Positions 1 to 7,719 of a stretch of DNA of 64,000 bases are shown here, one piece after another (positions within the stretch are counted from its first letter, which is position 1; every line of letters starts with the position of its first letter). A program made the translations under genes and the position numbers. A model generated the notes under the pieces. It worked only from the letters and a program-made list of their open reading frames with translations, did no database searches and was not told the origin of the DNA. Origin of the DNA: JAVDCA01 sp035293985. GTDB lineage: Bacteria > Pseudomonadota > Alphaproteobacteria > Rhizobiales > Xanthobacteraceae. The stretch lies in contig DATGLS010000052.1 of assembly GCA_035293985.1 (NCBI GenBank), forward strand, positions 656,650 through 720,649. The letters run 5' to 3'.

Positions 1-177
1 GCGCTTGCCGACGATGCGCGCCACCACGTCGACCCCGCCGCCCGGCGCGAAGGGCACGAGCATGCGAATCGGGCGGACGGGGAATTTGTCCTGCGCGGCA
101 GCAGGTGCGGCCGCCGCGATCGCGCACGCCGCCATGATCAGGGGGCGCGAGATGATCGTGAGGATGTTCGCTCGCAT
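1..177 (-). CDS. Bug/TctC-family tripartite tricarboxylate transporter substrate-binding protein (5' part only)
   Basis: The first 59 residues are visible; the rest lies beyond the left edge. The ATG at 177 is followed by a signal peptide ending near AAAQ (about residue 28), so the mature protein should be periplasmic. The mature start carries the family hallmark: an FPVRPIRMLVPF-type segment followed by a Gly-rich APGGG turn and an aspartate, as in extracytoplasmic receptors of tripartite carboxylate transporters. Such receptors bind organic acids, and many are orphans without membrane partners. No membrane component is visible here. The ThDP enzyme and NIPSNAP gene nearby could belong to the same catabolic neighbourhood, but an RND pump operon lies between them. 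Confidence 0.75.
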   Translation of the reverse strand, partial: MRANILTIISRPLIMAACAIAAAAPAAAQDKFPVRPIRMLVPFAPGGGVDVVARIVGKR

Positions 178-465
178 GGTCTGGTTCGTTCCTCCCGTCA
201 TCCCGCAGACTGGCCGGCGCCCGCCGAAGCATTTCGCGCGCGCTCGTCAATGAGGATCGCCGGCCAGTTTCCGCGATCGGGGCGTCTCATGAAAAGAGAA
301 ATCATCCGGGTCGAGCCGCTCTCGACCTGGCTGGAACGTGAGTCCCGCCTCACGGATTTTGTATAATCGTGCGCAAAACAGCACCGGCGCACGGCTCGGC
401 CGGCCCACGCGATTGACTGGGAGGTCGGCCCCGCACACCATATCGACATCAATGGGAGACCTGCC

Positions 466-1671
466 TTGAGCAATCGCCGAGACGCCGGCCGCCAGCAGAT
501 ATTTCGCGCGATCCTGCCGCTTGCCCTTCCGCTTGCCCTCTTCGTCTGCGCCCTGGCGCTGGGGGGCTGCGATCGCAAGCCGGCGGCCGCCGCCGCGCCA
601 CCACCGCCGCCCGTAACGGTGGCGCATCCGTTGCAGAAGAACATCACCGAGTGGGACGAATATACCGGCCGTTTCCAGGCCGTCGAAACGGTCGAGGTTC
701 GCGCGCGGGTCTCCGGCTACATCGACCAAGTCCATGTCAACGAGGGCCAGATCGTCAAGCAGGGTGACCTCCTGTTCGTGATCGACCAGCGTCCGTTCCG
801 CCTGGCGGTCGACCAGGCCAAGGCCGACCTTCAGCGCGCCCAGGCCAAGCTCGAGCTCGCGACGCTCGACGTTCAGCGCGCGACGCCGCTGATCCAGAAC
901 CAGACGCTGACCGGGCGCGAGTTCGACACCCGCAAATCCACCGAGCGCGACGCCGAGGGTCAGGTCGCGTCGGCCGAGGCAGCCCTCAAGACGGCCGAGC
1001 TCAATCTCGAATGGACCGAGGTGCGCGCCCCGATCACCGGACGCATCTCCGACAAGCGCGTCGACGCCGGTAATTTGATCACCGGCGGCGCCAGTGGGGC
1101 GACGCTGCTGACCGTCATCGTCTCGATCGATCCGATCCAGTTCATTTTCGACGGCAGCGAAGCGGACTTCATCCGCTACCTGCGGCTCGCACGCGCCGGC
1201 GACCGGCCGTCGTCGCGCGACGCCCAGAACCCGGTGTCGGTGCGGCTCGCCGACGAGACCGAGTTCACCCATCACGGTCACATGGATTTCGTCGACAACG
1301 TGATCAATCCGAAGACCGGCACCATCCGCGGCCGCGCCGTCTTCGACAACAAGGACGGCTTCCTCACGCCCGGCTTCTTCGGGCGGCTGCGCCTGTTCGG
1401 CGGCAACCACGATGCGCTGCTGGTGCCGGACTCGGCGATCGCGTCCGACCAGTCGCGCAAGATCGTATTCACCGTCGCCGACGACGGCACGGTCGGCATC
1501 AAGCTGGTCGAGCTCGGGCCGATCGTCGACGGGCTGCGCGTCATCCGCTCCGGCCTCGCGGCGAGCGACCGCATCGTGATCGACGGGCTGCCGCGCGCGC
1601 GGCCGGGACAGAAGGTCAAGCCCGAGGACGGCGTGATCAAAGCCGTCGAGCCGCCCAAGGCGTCGCACTAG
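466..1671 (+). CDS. RND efflux pump periplasmic adaptor (membrane fusion) lipoprotein
   Basis: AcrA/MexE-type adaptor, 401 residues, starting at TTG 466 with a GGGAGA ribosome-binding site just upstream. The N-terminus is a lipoprotein signal with lipobox LGGC (Cys35), followed by a Pro-rich linker, so the mature protein should be tethered to the inner membrane. The order is then the beta-barrel/lipoyl half-motif (VRARVSGYI...), a helical hairpin rich in Lys, Ala and Gln (about residues 105-175), the second lipoyl half (APITGRIS) and the membrane-proximal barrel. It bridges the RND pump to an outer-membrane channel. The pump gene follows 40 nt downstream; no outer-membrane factor gene is in this window. 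The exact family member and substrates cannot be read from sequence. Confidence 0.93.
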   Translation: MSNRRDAGRQQIFRAILPLALPLALFVCALALGGCDRKPAAAAAPPPPPVTVAHPLQKNITEWDEYTGRFQAVETVEVRARVSGYIDQVHVNEGQIVKQGDLLFVIDQRPFRLAVDQAKADLQRAQAKLELATLDVQRATPLIQNQTLTGREFDTRKSTERDAEGQVASAEAALKTAELNLEWTEVRAPITGRISDKRVDAGNLITGGASGATLLTVIVSIDPIQFIFDGSEADFIRYLRLARAGDRPSSRDAQNPVSVRLADETEFTHHGHMDFVDNVINPKTGTIRGRAVFDNKDGFLTPGFFGRLRLFGGNHDALLVPDSAIASDQSRKIVFTVADDGTVGIKLVELGPIVDGLRVIRSGLAASDRIVIDGLPRARPGQKVKPEDGVIKAVEPPKASH

Positions 1672-1711
1672 ACCGCACGACCTCGGTCGCGGGACATCGA
1701 AGGAACATCGG

Positions 1712-4700
1712 ATGCGCTTTTCCCATTTCTTCGTCGATCGGCCGATCTTTGCCGCCGTCATATCGATCCTCGTCACGATGGTCGGCTACATCTCGTATCG
1801 GGCGCTGCCCATCACCGAGTATCCCGAAATTGCGCCGCCGACCGTGGTGGTGAGCACGTCGTTCCCGGGCTCCTCCGCCGAGGTGCTGTCGCAGACCGTG
1901 GCGACGCCGATCGAGCAGGAGATCAACGGCGTCGACAACATGATCTACATGGTGTCGCAGGCGACCGGCGACGGCGTGCTGCAGATTTCCGTGGTGTTCA
2001 AGCCCGGCACCAATATCGACCAGGCGCAGGTGCTGACGCAGAACCGCGTCTCGAACGCTATACCGCGCCTGCCCACCCAGGTGCAGCAGCTCGGCGTCAC
2101 GGTGCGCAAAGCGTCGCCCGACCTGATGCTGGTGATCCACCTGATCTCGCCCGACCACAGCCTCGACCAGGGCTACATCTCCAATTACGCGACCATCAAC
2201 ATCAAGGACGTGCTGACCCGCCTCGACGGCGTCGGCGACACGATCGTATTCGGCGCTCGCGACTATTCGATGCGCATCTGGCTCGACCCTGCCAAGGTGC
2301 AGTCGCGCAACCTCACCGCGGACGATGTGGTCGCGGCGCTGCGCGCCAACAACGTGCAGGTCGCCGCCGGCGCCATCAACCAGCCGCCGGCGACCTCGCC
2401 CGGCGGCTTCCAGATCGCGGTGCAGACGCTCGGGCGGCTGTCGACTCCGGAGCAGTTCGGCGCCATCGTGGTGGCGACCGACGCCGACGGCCGGGTGACG
2501 CGCCTGCGCGACATCGCCCGCGTCGAGCTCGGCGCGCAGGACTATACGAGCAACGCCTATCTCGACAACCAGGTCGCCACCGCGATCGGCATCTACCAGC
2601 GCCCCGGATCGAACGCGCTCGCCACCGCCGCGACCGTGAAGGCGACGATGGACGAGCTCGCCAAGAGCTTCCCGCCCGGCATGGCCTATCGCGTGGTCTA
2701 CGACACCACCGAGTTCATCCAGCAGTCGGTCGACGAGGTGCAAAAGACGCTGCTGGAGGCGCTGGTGCTGGTGGTGATCGTGATCCTGCTGTTCCTGCAG
2801 ACCTGGCGCGCCGCCATCATTCCGATCGTCGCCATCCCGGTCTCGCTGGTCGGCACCTTCTTCGTGATGACGGCGTTCGGCTTCTCGCTCAACAATCTCA
2901 CTTTGTTCGGCCTCGTGCTCGCGATCGGCATCGTGGTCGACGACGCCATCGTGGTGGTCGAGAATGTCGAGCGCTACCTGCGCGAGGGGATGAGCCCGCG
3001 CGAGGCTGCACACCGCACCATGGACGAGGTCGGCGGCGCACTGATCGCGATCGCGCTGGTGCTGTGCGCGGTGTTCATCCCGAGCGCGTTCATCAGCGGC
3101 ATCTCCGGGCAGTTCTACCGCCAGTTCGCGCTGACCATCACGGCCTCGACCATCATTTCGGCGACGGTATCGCTGACGCTGTCGCCGGCACTCGCCGCGC
3201 TGCTGCTCGAGCCGCACGGCGACGAACCGGGATCGGGAGTGTGGCGCACGCTCGGCCGGCCGTTCAATGCGTTCTTCGGCGCCTTCAACCGCGGCTTCGC
3301 CCGCCTGTCGAACGGCTATGGCGCGTTGACGGGGCGCCTCATCCGGGTCTCGATTGTGATGCTGGTCGTCTACGCCGCGCTGATCGGCATGACCTATGTC
3401 GAGTTCGGCCGCACGCCCACCGGCTTCATCCCGCAGCTCGACCGCGGCTATTTCATCGTCGCCGTCACGCTGCCGCCGGGCGCGAGCCTCGAACGCACCG
3501 ATGCAGCGATGAAGCGCGCCTCCACCATCCTGATGAGCCGTCCCGGCATCGCCCACGCGGTGACGTTCGCGGGCTTCGACGGCGCGACCTTCACCAACGC
3601 GCCGAATTCCGGCGTCGTGTTCGTCACCCTGAAGCCGTTCGATGAGCGCCAGCGCGAAGGGCTGACCGGCACCGGCATCCTCAACGATTTGCGGGCGCAG
3701 ATGCTGGCGATTCGCGAGGCCTTCGTGCTCGTGATCCCGCCGCCGTCGGTGCCGGGCATCGGCACCGGCGGCGGCTTCAAGCTCTATGTCCAGGACCGCG
3801 CCGGGCGCGGCCCGCGCGCGCTCGAGCAGGCGGTCGGCATGGTGACGCGCGACGCCAACCAGACGGCCGGCCTCGTCCAGGTGTTCACCTTGTTCAACAC
3901 GTCGACGCCGCAGGTCTATGCCGACATCGATCGGGTCAAGGCGGAGATGATCGGGGTGCCGATCACCAACTTCTTCAACACACTGTCGACCTACATGGGC
4001 TCGACCTTCGTCAACGACTTCAACATCCTCGGCCGCACCTACCGGGTCACGGCGCAGGCAGACAATCCATTCCGCCTCGACGTGCGCGACGTCGCCAACC
4101 TGCGCACCCGCTCGACCGCCGGCGAGATGGTGCCGCTCGGCGCGGTCGCGACCTTCCACGAGATCACCGGGCCGTACCGCGTGCCGCGCTACAACCTGTT
4201 TCCGGCCGCCGAGGTCCAGGGCGCGACGATCCCCGGCTTCTCGACCGGCCAGGCAATCGCCGCGATGGAGCGCATCCTGTCCAAGGACCTGCCGGCCGGC
4301 TTCGGCTACGAATGGACCGAGATCGCGCTGCAGGAGAAGCTCGCCGCCAACACGATCGCGACGGTGTTCAGCCTCGCGGTCGCGTTCGTGTTCCTGCTGC
4401 TCGCCGCGCAGTACGAGAGCCTGTCGCTGCCGTTTGCCGTGATCCTGATCGTGCCGATGTGCCTGTTCGCGGCGTTCAGCGGCGTCATCCTGCGCGGCAT
4501 GGACAACAACATCCTCACCCAGATCGGCCTCGTGGTGCTGGTCGGCCTCGCGGCGAAGAACGCGATCCTGATCGTCGAGTTCGCCCGCCAGGCGGAGGAG
4601 CGCGGCGAGAGCCGGCGCGACGCGGCGATCTCCGCCGCCCGCACCCGGCTGCGGCCGATCCTGATGACTTCCTTCGCCTTCATCCTCGGCGTGGTGCCGC

Positions 4701-4894
4701 TCGTCACCGCGACCGGCGCCGGCGCCGAGATGCGCCAGGCCCTGGGCACCGCCGTGTTCTTCGGAATGCTCGGCGTCACCCTGTTCGGGCTTCTGTTCAC
4801 GCCGATCTTCTACGTGCTGGTGCGGCAGGTGGCCTCGCTCGGCCGCAGGCCGAAGTCAATCGTGGCGCCGAAGCCGAGCGACGCCATCGCCTGA
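1712..4894 (+). CDS. RND multidrug efflux permease (AcrB/MexF family, HAE1)
   Basis: This 1060-residue protein has the usual length of a HAE1 inner-membrane proton/drug antiporter. It opens with FF-rich MRFSHFFVDRPIFA, then the first transmembrane helix and the large periplasmic porter domain. The conserved proton-relay helix with the GIVVDDAIVVVEN stretch lies near residue 410, and a second half repeats the architecture, ending with helices around residues 870-1040 (including GLAAKNAILIVEFA). With the adaptor just upstream it forms a two-gene efflux operon. No dedicated regulator is adjacent, though 288 nt separate it from the divergent solute-binding gene. Drug specificity is not predictable from what is visible. 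Confidence 0.95.
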   Translation: MRFSHFFVDRPIFAAVISILVTMVGYISYRALPITEYPEIAPPTVVVSTSFPGSSAEVLSQTVATPIEQEINGVDNMIYMVSQATGDGVLQISVVFKPGTNIDQAQVLTQNRVSNAIPRLPTQVQQLGVTVRKASPDLMLVIHLISPDHSLDQGYISNYATINIKDVLTRLDGVGDTIVFGARDYSMRIWLDPAKVQSRNLTADDVVAALRANNVQVAAGAINQPPATSPGGFQIAVQTLGRLSTPEQFGAIVVATDADGRVTRLRDIARVELGAQDYTSNAYLDNQVATAIGIYQRPGSNALATAATVKATMDELAKSFPPGMAYRVVYDTTEFIQQSVDEVQKTLLEALVLVVIVILLFLQTWRAAIIPIVAIPVSLVGTFFVMTAFGFSLNNLTLFGLVLAIGIVVDDAIVVVENVERYLREGMSPREAAHRTMDEVGGALIAIALVLCAVFIPSAFISGISGQFYRQFALTITASTIISATVSLTLSPALAALLLEPHGDEPGSGVWRTLGRPFNAFFGAFNRGFARLSNGYGALTGRLIRVSIVMLVVYAALIGMTYVEFGRTPTGFIPQLDRGYFIVAVTLPPGASLERTDAAMKRASTILMSRPGIAHAVTFAGFDGATFTNAPNSGVVFVTLKPFDERQREGLTGTGILNDLRAQMLAIREAFVLVIPPPSVPGIGTGGGFKLYVQDRAGRGPRALEQAVGMVTRDANQTAGLVQVFTLFNTSTPQVYADIDRVKAEMIGVPITNFFNTLSTYMGSTFVNDFNILGRTYRVTAQADNPFRLDVRDVANLRTRSTAGEMVPLGAVATFHEITGPYRVPRYNLFPAAEVQGATIPGFSTGQAIAAMERILSKDLPAGFGYEWTEIALQEKLAANTIATVFSLAVAFVFLLLAAQYESLSLPFAVILIVPMCLFAAFSGVILRGMDNNILTQIGLVVLVGLAAKNAILIVEFARQAEERGESRRDAAISAARTRLRPILMTSFAFILGVVPLVTATGAGAEMRQALGTAVFFGMLGVTLFGLLFTPIFYVLVRQVASLGRRPKSIVAPKPSDAIA

Positions 4895-4912
4895 TCGCCC
4901 GTTCCGCGGCTC

Positions 4913-4962
4913 AAGTCATGCGGCACGCGCATGACTTTAGGGGCCTTCGGGCCGGAATTTTT
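4913..4962 (+). terminator. Two consecutive hairpins downstream of the RND operon
   Basis: A perfect 10-bp stem (4913-4922 with 4928-4937, 5-nt loop) is followed by a GGCC-TTCG-GGCC hairpin (4942-4953) and, three bases later, a run of five T at 4958-4962. The arrangement sits 18 nt after the pump stop codon and plausibly ends the efflux transcript. The T run does not directly abut the stem, so efficiency is uncertain. Confidence 0.5.
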
Positions 4963-5199
4963 CGCTTCGAAAATACAATCGGTCGGCACTACCGCCGACA
5001 CTCGAAATACAATGCAAGCTATTGTAGCGTCAGGCAAAAATACAGAGAGCCAAGACAAGGAAAAACAATGGGAAAACAATGGAAAATACAATGGGGCGAA
5101 TAAGGCGTTCATTGTTCTTGGGGCGTCCGGCCGTGACGACGCGCCGATTGGGCCGCTCTGGGCGCATGGCTCGCGCGGACCGGCGGGGTCATTGAAATG
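4963..5199. other. A-rich intergenic spacer with short tandem repeats
   Basis: The stretch 4965-5105 is conspicuously A-rich against the GC-rich background and carries three tandem near-copies of an A4-CAATGG unit at 5061-5096. Two short open frames here (from 4931 and 4312) lack convincing coding character. No gene is supported. It separates the efflux operon from the converging ThDP-enzyme gene. Confidence 0.5.
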
Positions 5200-5230
5200 A
5201 AAAGCGCCTCGCCCGCGGGGCGCGAGACGC
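5200..5230 (-). terminator. Intrinsic terminator for the ThDP enzyme / NIPSNAP unit
   Basis: On the minus strand a 9-bp stem (5230-5222 with 5212-5204, one G-T wobble) with a 9-nt loop is followed directly by TTTT (5203-5200). It lies about 120 nt past the stop codon of the minus-strand ThDP enzyme. Confidence 0.7.
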
Positions 5231-5351
5231 AATTCGACAACTCTCATTTATGCCATTACGCCAATTTCCGCGGGCACGCTACGCATCGGTGCATCTATCC
5301 CCGCAGTTCAGGGGCAGGCCCGACCATATCGCGCTGGTCGGACGCCTTTCC

Positions 5352-7043
5352 TCATCCCCTCTGTTTCTCGCGCTCCCGCGCCGCCGCGCCGATCTTGGTC
5401 AACGTCATCACCGGCGTGATCGCGTCGGGATCGATCTTGAGCTGGATCACGGCGGGTTTGCCAGAGGCCTGCGCCGCCTTGAAGGCGGCGGGGAAGTCCT
5501 CGGTCTTCTCAACGACGATGCCAAAGCCGCCGAATGACTTCGCATAGGCGACGAAGTCCGGGTTCTTGAGCACCGTCGCCGACACCCGGCCCGGGTACTC
5601 GCGCTCCTGATGCATGCGGATGGTGCCGTAGAGCCCATTGTCGGCGATCACCGTGATGACCGGCAGATCGTACTGCGCGGCGGTCGCGTATTCCTGCGAG
5701 TTCATCAGGAAATCGCCATCGCCGGCGATGCACACCACCATGCGGTCCGGATAGAGCCGCTTGATGCCGATCGCCGCCGGCACGCCATAACCCATCGAGC
5801 CCGAGGTCGGCGCGACGTGCTGGCCGTAGCGGCGGAAGCGGAAGAAGCGGTGCACCCACGACGCGAAGTTGCCGGCGCCGTTGGTGATGATCGCGTCTTC
5901 CGGCAGGTTGTCACGCAGCCAGACCATCACGGCACCGAGATTGACGCCGCCCGGCTGCGCGGTCGGCTGCTCGGTCCAGGCGAGGTAGTCGTCGTGCGCC
6001 GTCTTGGTGCCGGCGCGCCATTTGATCTCGTTCGGCGGCTGCAATCCCTCGGCGGCCGCCGCGAAGGCGGTTGGCGAGGCGTGAATCGCGAGGTGCGGCT
6101 TGTAGACGCGGCCGAGCTCCTCGGCGCCCGGGTGCACGTGCACGAAGGTCATCTGCGGGCCCGGGATGTCGATCAGCTCGTAGCTCTGCGACGGCATCTC
6201 GCCGAGCCGGCCGCCGACCAGCAGGACGAGATCGGCTTCCTTGATGCGTGCGATCAGCTTCGGGTTCGGGCCTATGCCGAGGTCGCCCGCATAGCAGGGG
6301 TGCAGCGCGTCGAACAGCGGGCCGCGGCGGAAGGTGGTCGCGGTCGCCAGCGCGAAGCGCTCGGCGAAGCGGGCGATTGCGGCATGCGCGGGCGCCGACC
6401 AGCGGCTGCCGCCGAGCAGCATCACGGGGCGCTCGGCCGCCCACAGCATCTTCTGCAGCTTCATCATGTCGGTCGCGCCCGGCCAGGTTTCGACCGGCTC
6501 GAAGGCGGGCGCGTTCGGCACGTCGACGCGCTCCGTGAGCATGTCTTCCGGGATCGCGACGACCACCGGACCGGGCCGGCCGCTGGTCGCCATGTAGAAG
6601 GCGCGCGAGACGATCTCCGGCACCCGCGCCGGATCGTCGATCTCGACCGCCCACTTCGCCATGCCGCCGAAGGCGGCGCGATAGTCGAGCTCCTGGAACG
6701 CGTCGCGGCCCTTCATGTCGCGGGCGATCTGGCCGACGAACACGATCAGCGGCGTCGAATCCTGATGCGCGATGTGCACGCCGTGCGCCGCATTGGTGGA
6801 GCCCGGCCCGCGGGTGACGAAGCAGATGCCGGGCCGGCCGGTCGCCTTGCCGACCGCTTCGGCCATGAACGAGGCGCCGCCCTCGTGGCGGCACACCGTG
6901 ACCTCGATCGCGCGGTCGTGGAACGCGTCGAGCACCGCGAGGTAGCTCTCGCCCGGCACGCAGAAGACGTGCTGCACGCCGTTGACGATCAGCTGATCGA
7001 CCAGCACCTCGGCGGCGGTCCGCATATTGTCCTTGGCACGCAT
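5352..7043 (-). CDS. Thiamine-diphosphate-dependent enzyme, acetolactate-synthase large-subunit-like
   Basis: A 563-residue cytoplasmic member of the ThDP decarboxylase/carboligase superfamily. The N-terminal Pyr domain has the catalytic glutamate in CRHEGGAS (Glu54). A central Rossmann-like domain follows, then the C-terminal PP domain with the ThDP/Mg motif GDGDFLMNSQE...DNGLYG. The start at 7043 is chosen because GGAG lies about 7 nt upstream; another Met lies 6 codons in. Relatives include acetolactate synthase, sulfoacetaldehyde acetyltransferase and oxalyl-CoA decarboxylase, so the substrate is open. No regulatory ilvH-like gene is adjacent, which argues against the main anabolic acetolactate synthase. 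The NIPSNAP gene 77 nt upstream on the same strand may be co-transcribed. Confidence 0.85.
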   Translation of the reverse strand: MRAKDNMRTAAEVLVDQLIVNGVQHVFCVPGESYLAVLDAFHDRAIEVTVCRHEGGASFMAEAVGKATGRPGICFVTRGPGSTNAAHGVHIAHQDSTPLIVFVGQIARDMKGRDAFQELDYRAAFGGMAKWAVEIDDPARVPEIVSRAFYMATSGRPGPVVVAIPEDMLTERVDVPNAPAFEPVETWPGATDMMKLQKMLWAAERPVMLLGGSRWSAPAHAAIARFAERFALATATTFRRGPLFDALHPCYAGDLGIGPNPKLIARIKEADLVLLVGGRLGEMPSQSYELIDIPGPQMTFVHVHPGAEELGRVYKPHLAIHASPTAFAAAAEGLQPPNEIKWRAGTKTAHDDYLAWTEQPTAQPGGVNLGAVMVWLRDNLPEDAIITNGAGNFASWVHRFFRFRRYGQHVAPTSGSMGYGVPAAIGIKRLYPDRMVVCIAGDGDFLMNSQEYATAAQYDLPVITVIADNGLYGTIRMHQEREYPGRVSATVLKNPDFVAYAKSFGGFGIVVEKTEDFPAAFKAAQASGKPAVIQLKIDPDAITPVMTLTKIGAAAREREKQRG

Positions 7044-7120
7044 GAACGTCTCCACGAATATCGTTGCAATGTTGCGGCGTCGCGGGGACGCGTCCGGCGC
7101 GCCCCCGCGGAGCCGCAATC

Positions 7121-7444
7121 CTACCGTTTGATCGGCGCGAATTTCGCCGGGATCATGAGGTTGTTCTTCTGCCCGACCAGATAGCCGGAATCGACCATCT
7201 TGTTGGCGTACTCGACCCACTCGGGGTCCTTCCACATGTTGGCGCGCTTCTGCATGCGATCGTTGGCATCTTCGTAACACCAGACATGCACGAGCGTATT
7301 GACCTCGCCGGATTCGGTGAACATGTAGCAGAGCGGCTGGCCGAGATGCCGCGTCTGCGCGGCAAATCCGTGCTTTTCATAGAGGTCGAGATGGGCGGCC
7401 GTCTTGCCCGGCTTGATGGTGTAGTAGCGGTGATCGATCAGCAC
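7121..7444 (-). CDS. NIPSNAP-family protein
   Basis: A 107-residue protein of the NIPSNAP (dimeric alpha-beta barrel) family. It begins LIDHRYYTIKPGK, continues with a Tyr-Glu-Lys-His-Gly stretch, and has the typical central LVHVW-YED segment and DPEW motif. The GTG at 7444 is chosen because a perfect AGGAGG (7450-7455) lies 5 nt upstream; longer readings would run into the repeat region. Small NIPSNAP proteins often sit beside catabolic enzymes, but their biochemical role is poorly defined. It precedes the ThDP enzyme on the same strand, suggesting a two-gene unit closed by the terminator at 5200-5230. Confidence 0.82.
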   Translation of the reverse strand: MLIDHRYYTIKPGKTAAHLDLYEKHGFAAQTRHLGQPLCYMFTESGEVNTLVHVWCYEDANDRMQKRANMWKDPEWVEYANKMVDSGYLVGQKNNLMIPAKFAPIKR

Positions 7445-7533
7445 GCTGACCTCCTGTTGAAGGCGCCGCGATGCGGCGCGGGTAAGGCGCGCATCATTCG
7501 GAAACGCGCGCGGCGCGGTCAAGCCTCTCTGCT

Positions 7534-7710
7534 CCCCTCCCCGCGCGCACGACGCGCGTGGCGGGGAGGGGTCGGGTGCGGGGGGCGCCGCCTGCTCCGA
7601 GCAAGCGTCAGGCGCGCCCATCGCGAATTCAGAGCAAGCGTAGGCCCCCCGCCCCTCGCTCGGCAGCTTCGCTGCGTCACGCGACCCTCCCCGCCAAGGG
7701 GCGGCAGGGT
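7534..7710. repeat. Composite palindromic intergenic repeat
   Basis: An 11-bp perfect inverted repeat (CCCCTCCCCGC at 7534-7544, complement at 7561-7571) is followed by a G-run/C-run pair (about 7575-7584 and 7648-7657) and a second hairpin (7684-7710, ACCCT/AGGGT outer arms). This resembles the composite GC-rich palindromes scattered between genes in Hyphomicrobiales. It ends 9 nt before the next gene's ATG, so it forms the 5' leader of that gene. Confidence 0.6.
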
Positions 7711-7719
7711 GACACCCCG

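Noticed and set aside
1637..4159. 840-codon minus-strand open frame opposite the RND pump gene
   Set aside because: Antisense shadow of a high-GC gene: Arg/His/Asp-rich low-complexity protein with no domain pattern, while the plus frame is a clear RND pump.
5061..5096. CRISPR-like array
   Set aside because: Units are 11-13 nt, with no spacers and no cas genes; a simple tandem repeat.
5610..7184. 524-codon plus frame opposite the ThDP enzyme
   Set aside because: Arg/His/Gly-rich antisense shadow without any motif; the minus frame shows the ThDP motifs.
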